NCBI GenBank assembly: GCA_030533005.1
Contig: JAUNJX010000001.1
Span: 60,557 to 104,555, forward strand
Length of the DNA: 43,999 nucleotides
Source: Clostridia bacterium
GTDB taxonomy: Bacteria > Bacillota > Clostridia > Christensenellales > CAG-138
Direction of reading: 5' to 3'
Shown here: positions 1-8,358 of the stretch, in pieces
Layout: each line of letters begins with the position of its first letter
How positions within the stretch are numbered: the stretch's first letter is position 1
Translations under genes and position numbers: made by a program
Notes under the pieces: generated by a model
Databases searched by the model: none
Told to the model about the DNA's origin: nothing
What the model saw: the letters and a program-made list of their open reading frames with translations, nothing else

Positions 1-75
1 TTGGGAGGGCTGTTTTTTTGCGCAAAATGTGAAAAAACATGCAGAATTGCAAATAAATGGGGCGAAATTCCATAA

Positions 76-103
76 AAGTGGTGACAAGTGTGGTGAAGTG
101 GTG
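76..103 (+). promoter_or_regulatory. Putative MraZ-box repeats in the dcw promoter
   Basis: The pentamer AAGTG occurs at 76-80, 86-90 and 96-100, each followed by G or T, so the copies are exactly 10 bp (one helical turn) apart. They overlap the -35 box and spacer of the promoter. MraZ of Mollicutes is known to bind tandem AAAGTG[T/G] repeats before its own operon. By analogy this array is the likely autoregulatory operator for the mraZ product encoded just downstream. Binding is inferred, not shown. Confidence 0.65.
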
Positions 104-109
104 TATAAT
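81..109 (+). promoter_or_regulatory. Sigma-A promoter of the dcw cluster
   Basis: A -35 box GTGACA (81-86, one mismatch to TTGACA) and a perfect -10 box TATAAT (104-109) are separated by exactly 17 bp. Transcription would start near 116, about 45 nt before the mraZ start codon. It is the only strong promoter I see in front of mraZ and probably drives the first half of the division cluster. Confidence 0.85.
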
Positions 110-159
110 CATAGCAACCATAGGAGGCATAGACAATTCTTGGAAAGGAGCCGCGCTGG

Positions 160-606
160 ATGCTGATCAATTCCTACACCCACAGCGTAGACGCGAAAGG
201 CAGAGTGTTTATCCCTGCTAAGTGGCGCGATGACCTGCATGATACGGTCATCGTTACGCGTGGTATTTTGGGAAACAGCGAAAGCAGGTGCCTCTTTGGT
301 ATGTCCATGCAGGCATGGAATGAATTTTATGATAGGTTCAGGGCGCTGGCAGTGAGCGACGTACGCGCGCAAAATGCCATGCGCGTTATTTTTGCCAACG
401 CCTGCGAGTGCGAGGTGGACAAGCAGGGACGTATCCTCATCTCTAACGGCCTGCGGGAATACGCGGGTCTGGATAAGGATGTGGTGCTCATCGGCATGGG
501 CGGCCGCATCGAGATATGGGATGCGGAGGCTTGGCAAAAGCATAATGAGGCGCAGGGCGATGTGAACGACGAAGCGCTGCAACACCTGTTGGAGCTTGGC
601 ATATGA
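160..606 (+). CDS. mraZ: MraZ, transcriptional regulator of the dcw cluster
   Basis: 148 residues, close to the usual length of about 143. MraZ is a ring-forming DNA-binding protein made of two AbrB/SpoVT-like halves. Both signature D-x-x-G-R loops are visible: DAKGR near residues 12-16 and DKQGR near residues 87-91. The N-terminus (MLINSYTHSVDAKGR) is typical of the family. The start is supported by AAAGGAG at 144-150, 9 nt upstream. The stop overlaps the rsmH start (ATGA at 603-606), so the two genes are translationally coupled. It is first in the cluster, as in most Bacillota, and its promoter carries the repeat array expected for autoregulation. Confidence 0.96.
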   Translation: MLINSYTHSVDAKGRVFIPAKWRDDLHDTVIVTRGILGNSESRCLFGMSMQAWNEFYDRFRALAVSDVRAQNAMRVIFANACECEVDKQGRILISNGLREYAGLDKDVVLIGMGGRIEIWDAEAWQKHNEAQGDVNDEALQHLLELGI

Positions 607-1559
607 GTGAATTCCATCATGTGCCCATTATGGCGGCGGAAGTGATCGAAGTGATGCGTCCACAGCGTGGCGGTGTTTTTGTGGATGGGACGCTGGGCGG
701 CGGCGGACATGCCGAACTGATTCTGCAAAGGCTGCCTGCAAGCGGGCGGTATTACGGTATAGACCGGGACGCGGAAGCCATTGCGGCGGCGACAAAACGA
801 CTGGCTGCATATCCGAATTTTACGGCTCTGCGCGGGAACTTCTTCGATATGAGAGCGTTGCTCAACGCCGTGGGCGTGGAGAGCGCGGATGGCATACTCT
901 TGGATCTTGGCGTATCCTCTTATCAGATCGATGCGCCGGAGAGGGGCTTTTCCTACAGGGAGGATGCACCCTTGGATATGCGGATGGACGGCGCTGCGCC
1001 GCTGTCTGCGGCGGATGTGGTGAACACCTACAGCTTTGAAGCTTTATGCCACGTTTTGCGGGATTACGGCGAGGAACGGTTTGCGGCGCGGGTCGCGGAC
1101 GCCATTCTGAAAGCCCGTGGGGAGAAGCCCATTACGCGCACGACACAGCTTGCGGATATCGTAAGCGCCGCGATCCCCGCCAAGGCGCGGCGGGCAGAGA
1201 AACAACATCCCGCAAGACGCACCTTTCAGGGGCTTCGCATCGAAGTCAACGGTGAGCTTGATGGGTTGGAACAGGCATTGCAACAAGCGCACGACCTGCT
1301 GAATCCGGAAGGCATACTGGCGGTCATTACCTTTCACTCCCTGGAGGACAGGATTGTAAAGCATACATTTAAACGCTTTGAGGATCCTTGTATTTGCGAT
1401 AGAAAAGCGCCCATCTGTACCTGCGGGCGCAAGCCTACGGCGAAGATACTGACAAGAAAGCCCATATCGCCCGGCGAGGCGGAATTAGAGGACAACTCGC
1501 GGGCGCACAGCGCAAAATTGCGCGTTATGGAAAAACTGCCACGGCCGGCAGACGCATAA
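603..1559 (+). CDS. rsmH: 16S rRNA (cytosine-1402-N4)-methyltransferase RsmH
   Basis: 318 residues, normal for RsmH (MraW). The enzyme uses S-adenosylmethionine to N4-methylate C1402 of 16S rRNA in the decoding centre. The SAM-binding glycine-rich motif VDGTLGGGGH lies at residues 27-36, followed by DLGVSSYQID and by the family segment FQGLRIEVNGEL. The C-terminal part has a Cys-rich stretch (CICDRKAPICTCGR). It starts inside the mraZ stop codon (4-nt overlap) and is followed after 21 nt by ftsL, the standard order mraZ-rsmH-ftsL. Confidence 0.97.
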   Translation: MSEFHHVPIMAAEVIEVMRPQRGGVFVDGTLGGGGHAELILQRLPASGRYYGIDRDAEAIAAATKRLAAYPNFTALRGNFFDMRALLNAVGVESADGILLDLGVSSYQIDAPERGFSYREDAPLDMRMDGAAPLSAADVVNTYSFEALCHVLRDYGEERFAARVADAILKARGEKPITRTTQLADIVSAAIPAKARRAEKQHPARRTFQGLRIEVNGELDGLEQALQQAHDLLNPEGILAVITFHSLEDRIVKHTFKRFEDPCICDRKAPICTCGRKPTAKILTRKPISPGEAELEDNSRAHSAKLRVMEKLPRPADA

Positions 1560-1580
1560 GAGAGGAAACGAAAGAATAGC

Positions 1581-2066
1581 ATGGCAATAGCGGCACGGGA
1601 AATCCAAGGCGAATACGCGTATATGCCCGCGACAAGGGTGTATTCGCACGCCGCGGTGCTGCGTGCCGTTCGAGAGGAAAAGGCGCGTTGCGCGCGCGAA
1701 GCACAGCGTCAGGCGCGCGCGGCGCAGAACAAGGCAGCCCGTGAAGCCGCGTTAAGGCGGCTCTTTATGATCGTTACGGTGGCGGTGGCGGCGGCGTCCA
1801 TGCTGCTGGTGCTGATCCGCTATTCCAAGATCAACAACGCCTATGCCGAGGTAAACCAGCTGAAGAAGGATATCGAAACGACAAAGCTGGAGATCAAGAG
1901 CTTGAATGTGGAGCTGAACAGCGCGGTTTCGCTGGAAGAAGCCCGCGATGCGGCAACGGAGGCCGGGCTTGGCTATCCCAAGGCGGATCAGATCATTACC
2001 ATCGATCCCTATACGTCGGGGAGCAAAGCAAGCGGCGCCGCGCCGCAGATCGAGGTGCTGCAATAG
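1581..2066 (+). CDS. ftsL: Cell division protein FtsL
   Basis: 161 residues. It has a basic, Arg/Ala-rich cytoplasmic N-terminus of about 60 residues, a single transmembrane helix at about 61-80, then a coiled-coil-like segment (about 85-120) rich in Lys, Glu and Leu. This is the bitopic architecture of FtsL, which joins DivIC/FtsB and DivIB/FtsQ to activate the septal synthase FtsW-PBP. FtsL sequences diverge widely, so the call rests mainly on topology and on position between rsmH and the class B PBP. The cytoplasmic tail is longer than in Bacillus FtsL. It lies 21 nt from each neighbour, clearly in the same operon. Confidence 0.87.
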   Translation: MAIAAREIQGEYAYMPATRVYSHAAVLRAVREEKARCAREAQRQARAAQNKAAREAALRRLFMIVTVAVAAASMLLVLIRYSKINNAYAEVNQLKKDIETTKLEIKSLNVELNSAVSLEEARDAATEAGLGYPKADQIITIDPYTSGSKASGAAPQIEVLQ

Positions 2067-2087
2067 CGCCGGGGAGGGAAACGGATC

Positions 2088-4253
2088 ATGAGCGGACCCG
2101 ATGTAGCACATAAAAAAAGACTGATTACCGTGCTTTGGGGAACCGCAGCGATCTTTGCCATTTTAATTGCGCGGCTGTTTTACCTCATGGTGATCCAAGG
2201 GCCGGAGCTGCAGGAAAAGGCGCTTTCTCAATGGACGAGAGATACGGCGATGACGGCGGCGCGCGGCACGGTGATGGATGCAAACGGCGTCGTGCTCGCC
2301 CAAAGCGGAACGGCCTACAAGGTTCTGCTTTGGCCCAACTCCATCAAGGCTGCCGAACGGGACAGGATCGCCAGCGAGCTTTCCGAGATACTGGACATGG
2401 ACTATGCGACGGTGCTGGGCAGGGTAAGCAACACCAAGCTCCAACAGATCGAACTTAAACGGGGCGTGGAGCGGGATACGATACAGCGCATCATCGATTT
2501 GAAGCTGGGAAGCGGCGTAGGAACGGCGGTGGATACCAAACGCTATTACCCCAATGGAAGCCTGTTCTCTCAGCTGATCGGCTTTACCACGGTAGACGGT
2601 GTAGGGCAGGCGGGGCTGGAACAAAAGTATGACGAGTATCTGGCCGGCGAGGATGGCCGCACGATCACGGAAACGGATCGAAAGGGCAATGCACTTGCCT
2701 ACGGCACACAGGAGGTTATAGAGCCTACGGATGGATACGATCTGGTGCTTACGGCAGACAGCGTGGTGCAATCCTTCTTGGAAAAGGCGTTGGAGGAAGC
2801 GGTAGCTGTCAATCAGGCGGAAAACGCGCAGGGGATCGTCATGAACTGCCGGACGGGCGCGATATTGGCCCTGTCAACCAAACCGGATTACGATCCCAAC
2901 CAGCCGCCGCGAAACGATCTGACCCTGTTGAATTCATTAAGTAGGCAACGGCTGGTAACGGATGCTTATGAACCGGGCTCGACCTTTAAGATCATTACGC
3001 TTGCTTCCGCCTTGGACAGCGGCATCGTAACGGCGGAGAGCACCTTCAACTGTGCGGGGTACCGCCTCGTGAACGGCGAAAGGGTGCGTTGCTGGAAATC
3101 GGCGGGACACGGCCACCAAAACATGACGCAGGCGGTAGCAAATTCCTGTAATGTGGCCTTTATGGATACCACCCTCGATATGGGAGAGGAGATTTTTTAC
3201 AAGTACCTTTACGCTTTTGGCTTTGGTTCTTCCACGGGAAGCGGTATCGCGGGCGAATCCGGCGGCATCGTGACAAACCAAAAGTACATGACGGACAACA
3301 CGCTCGCCCGCATCGGCTTTGGCCAGAGTATTGCCGTTACACCCATTCAAATGATCGCGGCAGCCAGCGCCGCCGTAAACGGTGGAAACCTGATGCAGCC
3401 GTATGTGGTGGATAAGATCGTCGCAGAGGACGGCACGACAGTGATAGAGAACGCCCCTACGGTCGTACGGCGTGTGATCAAGGAGAGCACCTCCCAAACC
3501 GTGCGGGAAATGCTTGAATATGTAGTGGCACAGGGAAGCGGCAAGAACGCGGGCGTGCCGGGATACCGCATCGGCGGCAAAACGGGCACGGCACAGAAGT
3601 ACGAAAACGGCAAGATCGCTGATGGAAAGCTGATCGCTTCCTTCCTTGGCTTTGCACCGGCGGATGATCCGGAATACGTCGTGCTGATTCTGGTGGATGA
3701 GCCCAAGGTCGGACCCATCTTCGGCAGCACCGTGGCGGCTCCCTTCGTGGGGGATGTCATGGAGGAAATCCTCCGATACTATGGACATATGCCGGAGCTG
3801 GACGATGATGCGGTCGAAGTGCCGGATGTGGTGGGGCGCAGCATAGAGGGTGCGGAGAGCACACTTAAGAGCGCAGGACTGAAAGCAACGTATCAGGGAA
3901 CCGGCGAGGTGATTGCCCAGATCCCGCGGGCGGGTTCCAGCGTATTGGAAGGAAGCGGTGTGCTGCTGTATACGGTAGACACCAACGAGGTGCTCACCGA
4001 GGAGGAAACGGCGGAGGAGCCGGAGGATACCACGGTCATTGTCCCCGATTTGTACGATATGTCCAGACTTTCGGCGGCAAAGGCGTTGAAGAACGAGGGG
4101 CTGGTCATGGTGGTGCCGGGCAGGCAAAAGGGAAAGGCTATCCGGCAGGTGCCGACGGCGGGCAGCATCGTGGAACGGGGCACAGAGGTGCTGGTAGAGT
4201 TTTCGGAAGCCGAGATGGGCGAGCGAAAAGACGAGGATAAACAAGAACAATAG
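2088..4253 (+). CDS. ftsI: Class B penicillin-binding protein (FtsI/PbpB/SpoVD family) with two PASTA domains
   Basis: 721 residues. A septal peptidoglycan DD-transpeptidase anchored by one transmembrane helix (about 12-35). After the N-terminal dimerisation region comes the transpeptidase domain with all three active-site motifs: STFK at 298-301 (acylated Ser298), SCN at 353-355 and KTGT at 498-501. Two PASTA domains follow (about 575-625 and 640-705, starting VEVPDVVG and VIVPDLY), then an acidic and basic tail. Two PASTAs match Bacillus PbpB, whereas SpoVD has one. Only one such gene is present here, so it is most likely the division transpeptidase partner of FtsW. A sporulation-specific role cannot be excluded. 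Confidence 0.93.
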   Translation: MSGPDVAHKKRLITVLWGTAAIFAILIARLFYLMVIQGPELQEKALSQWTRDTAMTAARGTVMDANGVVLAQSGTAYKVLLWPNSIKAAERDRIASELSEILDMDYATVLGRVSNTKLQQIELKRGVERDTIQRIIDLKLGSGVGTAVDTKRYYPNGSLFSQLIGFTTVDGVGQAGLEQKYDEYLAGEDGRTITETDRKGNALAYGTQEVIEPTDGYDLVLTADSVVQSFLEKALEEAVAVNQAENAQGIVMNCRTGAILALSTKPDYDPNQPPRNDLTLLNSLSRQRLVTDAYEPGSTFKIITLASALDSGIVTAESTFNCAGYRLVNGERVRCWKSAGHGHQNMTQAVANSCNVAFMDTTLDMGEEIFYKYLYAFGFGSSTGSGIAGESGGIVTNQKYMTDNTLARIGFGQSIAVTPIQMIAAASAAVNGGNLMQPYVVDKIVAEDGTTVIENAPTVVRRVIKESTSQTVREMLEYVVAQGSGKNAGVPGYRIGGKTGTAQKYENGKIADGKLIASFLGFAPADDPEYVVLILVDEPKVGPIFGSTVAAPFVGDVMEEILRYYGHMPELDDDAVEVPDVVGRSIEGAESTLKSAGLKATYQGTGEVIAQIPRAGSSVLEGSGVLLYTVDTNEVLTEEETAEEPEDTTVIVPDLYDMSRLSAAKALKNEGLVMVVPGRQKGKAIRQVPTAGSIVERGTEVLVEFSEAEMGERKDEDKQEQ

Positions 4254-4282
4254 GCCCCTAGGGCAGAAGCGTGGAGGTTTAC

Positions 4283-5713
4283 ATGCTGTTATCAGAACTT
4301 GCAAGACCAACGGAGCATACGTTGTTTGGCACGGATCCGCAGGTCGGCGTACTTTGCTATAATTCCCGCAAGGTGCAGCCCGGCGATGTGTTTTGCTGCG
4401 TGGTGGGCACGTTTGCAGACGGACATGCTTTTGCCAAACAGGCGATCGACGCGGGTGCTGCGGCGCTTGTGGTGGAGCACAGACTTCCCTTTGATATCCC
4501 GCAGCTTCTTGTGCCCAATACGCGTATCGCCATGGCGGAAATGGCGGCGGCGCGCTGCGGCTATCCCGCAAAGTCCATGTGCATGGTGGGCGTCACAGGT
4601 ACAAACGGCAAAACCAGTGTGACCTATATGCTCAAGGCTATCTTTGAGCGAATGGGGAAAAAGGTGGGCTTGATCGGCACCATTCGCAACATGATCGGGC
4701 AACGTAACATAGATACCGAACGCACGACGCCGGAAAGCGTGGATTTGCAGGAAATATTGGCTATGATGCGCGACGACGGCGTGGATATCGTGGTGATGGA
4801 GGTTTCCTCCCATTCGCTGGATCAGCATCGCGTGCATGGCATCACATTTGATGTAGGCATTTACACCAATCTGACGCAGGATCACTTGGACTATCACAAG
4901 ACCTTTGAAAACTATCTCGCCGCGAAGCGGATACTTTTTCAAAACAGCAGACATGCCGTGATCAACGCGGATGATTCTTATACTGCGCGGCTTATGGAAG
5001 GCTTGGATATTCCTCGCACAAGCTATGGCGTGCGGGAAAAAGCCGACGTATATGCAAGCGATATCGATATCACGACTCGGGGCGTGCAATTCCAAATGCA
5101 TGCATCTGCCGGCGAGGCGCTCGTGTATGTTCCGATTCCGGGCTTGTTCAGCGTATTCAACGCGCTGGCGGCCGCTACGGCCGCGATGCATCTTGGCAGC
5201 ACCATGGAAAACGCGATTGGCGCGCTTGCGCATATGGTGAGCGTATCAGGCCGGTTGGAGCCGTTGCCTACGGGCGACAGAGGCTTTTCGGTATTGCTTG
5301 ATTATGCGCACACACCGGATGCGTTGGAAAATGTACTCAAGACCGTGCGCGGCTTTTGCAAGGGGCGGCTGATTGCACTCTTTGGCTGCGGCGGCGACAG
5401 GGATCATGCCAAACGTCCCATCATGGGCGAGATCGCAGGGCGTTACGCGGATTTCCTCGTTGTGACCTCGGATAATCCCCGTACGGAGAACCCCATGGAT
5501 ATCATCAATGCCATTATGGAGGGCGTCGCAAAATCGGGCTGCGAGCATGTGGTGATCGAAAACCGCAGGGAGGCCATCGAATATGCGCTGCATATGGCGC
5601 AGCCGGAGGACATCATCCTGCTTGCGGGCAAGGGACATGAAACCTATCAGGATATCAACGGTGGTAAGTTCCACTTTGACGAAAAGGAGATCGTGGCGGA
5701 GATTTTGCAATAA
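4283..5713 (+). CDS. murE: UDP-N-acetylmuramoyl-L-alanyl-D-glutamate--2,6-diaminopimelate ligase MurE
   Basis: 476 residues. A cytoplasmic Mur ligase that adds the third amino acid to the peptidoglycan precursor, using ATP. The ATP-binding motif GTNGKTS is at residues 106-112. The DNPR motif (397-400) is the signature for meso-diaminopimelate rather than lysine, so the organism should have mDAP-type peptidoglycan. The frame is open from a GTG at 4271, but GGAGG (4273-4277) lies inside that extension. The ATG at 4283, 5 nt after it, is therefore the better start. It follows the PBP gene by 29 nt and precedes mraY by 18 nt. No murF lies next to it. Confidence 0.96.
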   Translation: MLLSELARPTEHTLFGTDPQVGVLCYNSRKVQPGDVFCCVVGTFADGHAFAKQAIDAGAAALVVEHRLPFDIPQLLVPNTRIAMAEMAAARCGYPAKSMCMVGVTGTNGKTSVTYMLKAIFERMGKKVGLIGTIRNMIGQRNIDTERTTPESVDLQEILAMMRDDGVDIVVMEVSSHSLDQHRVHGITFDVGIYTNLTQDHLDYHKTFENYLAAKRILFQNSRHAVINADDSYTARLMEGLDIPRTSYGVREKADVYASDIDITTRGVQFQMHASAGEALVYVPIPGLFSVFNALAAATAAMHLGSTMENAIGALAHMVSVSGRLEPLPTGDRGFSVLLDYAHTPDALENVLKTVRGFCKGRLIALFGCGGDRDHAKRPIMGEIAGRYADFLVVTSDNPRTENPMDIINAIMEGVAKSGCEHVVIENRREAIEYALHMAQPEDIILLAGKGHETYQDINGGKFHFDEKEIVAEILQ

Positions 5714-5731
5714 CGCTGCGACGGTGATGCT

Positions 5732-6751
5732 ATGAAAACGATGATCTACGCGCTGCTTTTGTCCATGCTCGTGACCGTATTGGTCGGGCCTGTTTGCATA
5801 CCCATGCTTAAACGGCTCAAATTCGGGCAAAGCGAACGGGATCTGGGGCCGCAGTCGCATTTGAAAAAGGCGGGTACGCCGACGATGGGCGGCATGATGT
5901 TCTTGGCCGGTATTCTTGTTTCGACCTTGCTCTTTACGGGATTTGCAAACGAGATGGCATTGCCCGCGCTGCTTGTGACCTTCGCCTTTGCGCTGGTGGG
6001 CTTCCTTGATGATTTTCTCAAGGTGCGCAAACACAATACAGACGGTCTTAGGGCGTATCAAAAGATCATCGCGCAGTTTGGCATAGCGCTCATCCTTGCG
6101 ATCTATGCGTACAGAAGTCCCCTCATCGGCAGCAGCATTTATCTGCCTTTCATGGACGCCGAGTGGGATTTGGGGCTATTCTATATCCCCTTCGTGGTGT
6201 TCGTGACCGTGGCTACGGTGAACAGCGTGAACCTTACGGACGGGCTTGATGGCTTGGCCGCGGGGACATCCAGCGTATACGCCATTGCCATGGCTGTGAT
6301 ATTTGCCTATCTTCAGGGTGTGGCGCTTATGCCGGCGGACGCCGGACAAGCTGCCATGGCACAAAAAGCCGCGGAAATGTCCTCCATGGGCGCGTTCGCT
6401 GCGGCGGTCGCGGGTGGGTGCCTGGGATTTTTAGTCTATAACGCGTACCCTGCCCGTGTGTTTATGGGCGATACGGGTTCGCTGGCTCTTGGGGGTGCGA
6501 TCACCTGTATGGCGATATGCTCCCGCGCGGTGCTGCTGCTTCCCTTGATGGGCATTTGCTTTGTGGCTTCCTCCGTATCTGTGATTTTACAGGTCGGCAG
6601 CTACAAGCTTCGACACGGAAAACGCATTTTCCGCATGGCGCCGCTGCATCATCACTTTGAGCTTGGCGGCAAGAGCGAAACGCAGATCGTGTGCATGTAT
6701 ATGCTTGTCACCATGATCATGTGCCTTATGTGTATCCTGGCGTTTGCGTAA
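5732..6751 (+). CDS. mraY: Phospho-N-acetylmuramoyl-pentapeptide-transferase MraY
   Basis: 339 residues. A polytopic membrane enzyme (about 10 hydrophobic helices) that transfers phospho-MurNAc-pentapeptide to undecaprenyl phosphate, making lipid I. Family motifs visible in order: DDFLK (cytoplasmic Asp pair), NLTDGLDGLAAG, the magnesium and substrate loop ARVFMGDTGSLALGG, and the HHHFELGG loop near the C-terminus. The ribosome-binding site (GGTGATG) is weaker than in neighbouring genes. Downstream is an unusually long gap of 231 nt before murD, holding foldable repeats and promoter sequences described separately. Confidence 0.97.
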   Translation: MKTMIYALLLSMLVTVLVGPVCIPMLKRLKFGQSERDLGPQSHLKKAGTPTMGGMMFLAGILVSTLLFTGFANEMALPALLVTFAFALVGFLDDFLKVRKHNTDGLRAYQKIIAQFGIALILAIYAYRSPLIGSSIYLPFMDAEWDLGLFYIPFVVFVTVATVNSVNLTDGLDGLAAGTSSVYAIAMAVIFAYLQGVALMPADAGQAAMAQKAAEMSSMGAFAAAVAGGCLGFLVYNAYPARVFMGDTGSLALGGAITCMAICSRAVLLLPLMGICFVASSVSVILQVGSYKLRHGKRIFRMAPLHHHFELGGKSETQIVCMYMLVTMIMCLMCILAFA

Positions 6752-6757
6752 ACGCCG

Positions 6758-6890
6758 TTAACCCCGTTTTTATGCCGTTCGGCGGCAGATTCCTAAGAGG
6801 TCGTGGTTGGTGCTTGGCGCGACCTGGAATGGCGCATATGCGCATGGGGTTAAGATGTTTGAAGGAGGCTGCGGCTTATTCCTTCAAACA
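6758..6890 (+). other. Structured intergenic element between mraY and murD
   Basis: Several perfect inverted repeats nest here. TTAACCCC (6758-6765) pairs with GGGGTTAA (6846-6853), enclosing a stem ATTCC + AGGTCG (6789-6793, 6798-6803) with CGACCT + GGAAT (6820-6830), and the self-complementary GCGCATATGCGC (6832-6843). An 11-bp hairpin then follows (6856-6866 with 6880-6890). This could be a multibranched cis-acting RNA, a processing or termination site, or a small palindromic repeat. I do not recognise it as a known riboswitch. Confidence 0.45.
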
Positions 6891-6917
6891 CCTTGACACG
6901 CCGAACGGCTTTTTTTA

Positions 6918-6946
6918 TTCAAATTTTCGCGTTGTGGTGTTATGAT
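6918..6946 (+). promoter_or_regulatory. Probable internal promoter of murD
   Basis: A -35-like TTCAAA (6918-6923) and a -10 TATGAT (6941-6946) are 17 bp apart, and the -10 carries an extended TGN (TGT at 6938-6940). The predicted start is near 6953, 30 nt before the murD ATG. A perfect TTGACA also lies at 6893-6898, with a poor -10 (TATTCA, 6916-6921) at 17 bp, possibly a second start. A T7 run (6910-6916) after GCCGAACGGC sits between them. Confidence 0.55.
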
Positions 6947-6982
6947 ATAGGCGTTCCCTTATTTTGGCAGGAGGAAAGAAAA

Positions 6983-8341
6983 ATGGCGCAAAAAACAGCC
7001 TTAATCGTAGGTATGGCAAAAAGCGGTGTCGCAAGCGCGCGGCTTCTTGCCAAAGACGGCTACCGCGTGATCATCAATGACATGAAAGCGGAGATTCCCG
7101 GTCTTAAGGAGGAGCTTGCGGGCATAGATTTTATAGATAAGCTTGGGGAGGCGCCGGAAGGGTTGCTCGAAGATGTCGATCTTATGGTGTTGAGTCCCGT
7201 CGTCCCCATATTTAAGCCCTTTGCCGTGGAGGCGATGCGGCGCGGTATAGAGGTGATCGGCGAGATCGAATTGGGCTATCGGTATCTTCATGCGGGCTGC
7301 AAGCTTGTCTGCATCAGCGGCACGAACGGCAAGACGACGACCACCGCGCTGACGGGCGCGTTATTTAAGGCTGCCGGCAAGCGTACGTTTGTGTTGGGGA
7401 ATATAGGTATTCCCATCACGCAGCAGGCGCTTGAGACCCGCGCGGATGATGTGGTCGTGGCGGAGACTGCGGCGTTGCAGCTTGAAAGCATCCGCGATTT
7501 TCACGCAAACGCCGTGGGAATGCTCAACATCACGGAGGATCATCTGAACCGCTTCGAGTATAGGATGGAAAACTACATTGCCGCCAAGTGCCGGATATTC
7601 GAGAACCAGACGGCGGAGGATTTTGCCGTATTAAACGCCGATGATCCCATCGTGTGGGATATGGCGAAGCTGACCAAGGCGCGCATCGTTCCTTTTTCCC
7701 AATCGAAGCAACTGGACGCGGGCATGTTTGTGCGGGACGGGCGTATGATTTGGCGCATGAATGGAAAGGAGACGGCACTCATCCGCCTGGACGCGCTGCA
7801 AATACCTGGCGCGCATAATGTGGAGAACGCCTTGTGCGCGGCAGCTCTAGCTATGTGCATGGGCTTGGAGGCGGAGGCTGTTTGTGCGGGTCTTGCGGGC
7901 TTTCAGGGCGTGGAGCACCGCATCGAATTCGTGCGGGAGAAGGATGGCGTTCGCTATGTGAACGATTCCAAGGGAACGAATCCGGATTCCACCATAAAAG
8001 CCGTACAGGCGATGGATCGGCCGACGATTTTGTTGCTGGGTGTGGGGAACTATGACAAAAAGAGCGACTTTACACCCCTTTTCAAGGTATTTGGCGATAC
8101 CGTCAAGGGCGTTGTGGCCTCCGGCTGCAATGTTCCCGCCATACAGAAGGCGGCGGCGGAAACGAGTTTTGCCAATATACGGCTTTGCGGCGACGATCTG
8201 GCGGAAATGGTGGATATGGCAACGAAGATGGCGGCGCCCGGCTATACGATCCTGCTTTCGCCGGCGGCGGCAAGCTGGGGCGTATATGAAAACTTTGAGG
8301 AACGCGGGCGCATCTTCAAGGAGATCGTAAACGGCTTGTAA
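6983..8341 (+). CDS. murD: UDP-N-acetylmuramoylalanine--D-glutamate ligase MurD
   Basis: 452 residues. A cytoplasmic Mur ligase that adds D-glutamate to UDP-MurNAc-L-Ala with ATP. The N-terminal Rossmann-like motif (VGMAKSGVASA) is typical of MurD, the ATP loop GTNGKTTTT is at 113-121, and the C-terminal domain has VNDSKGTNPDST, a strong MurD marker. The frame is open from 6893, but that region contains the promoter. The ATG at 6983, 7 nt after AGGAGGAA, is the evident start. It is separated from mraY by the structured gap and probably has its own promoter. ftsW follows after 17 nt. Confidence 0.96.
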   Translation: MAQKTALIVGMAKSGVASARLLAKDGYRVIINDMKAEIPGLKEELAGIDFIDKLGEAPEGLLEDVDLMVLSPVVPIFKPFAVEAMRRGIEVIGEIELGYRYLHAGCKLVCISGTNGKTTTTALTGALFKAAGKRTFVLGNIGIPITQQALETRADDVVVAETAALQLESIRDFHANAVGMLNITEDHLNRFEYRMENYIAAKCRIFENQTAEDFAVLNADDPIVWDMAKLTKARIVPFSQSKQLDAGMFVRDGRMIWRMNGKETALIRLDALQIPGAHNVENALCAAALAMCMGLEAEAVCAGLAGFQGVEHRIEFVREKDGVRYVNDSKGTNPDSTIKAVQAMDRPTILLLGVGNYDKKSDFTPLFKVFGDTVKGVVASGCNVPAIQKAAAETSFANIRLCGDDLAEMVDMATKMAAPGYTILLSPAAASWGVYENFEERGRIFKEIVNGL

Positions 8342-8358
8342 AAAACGGGGAGACGAAT

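Noticed and set aside
1-80. Possible gene end or terminator at the left edge
   Set aside because: A T7 run at 12-18 follows a G-rich stretch, but no complete hairpin is visible within the window. Nothing can be supported here.
2937-4571. A 544-codon open frame on the - strand opposite the PBP and murE genes
   Set aside because: It lies antisense to two well-identified genes, has no ribosome-binding site or promoter, and its translation is rich in His, Arg and Cys with no recognisable domain. Such frames are common opposite GC-rich coding DNA.
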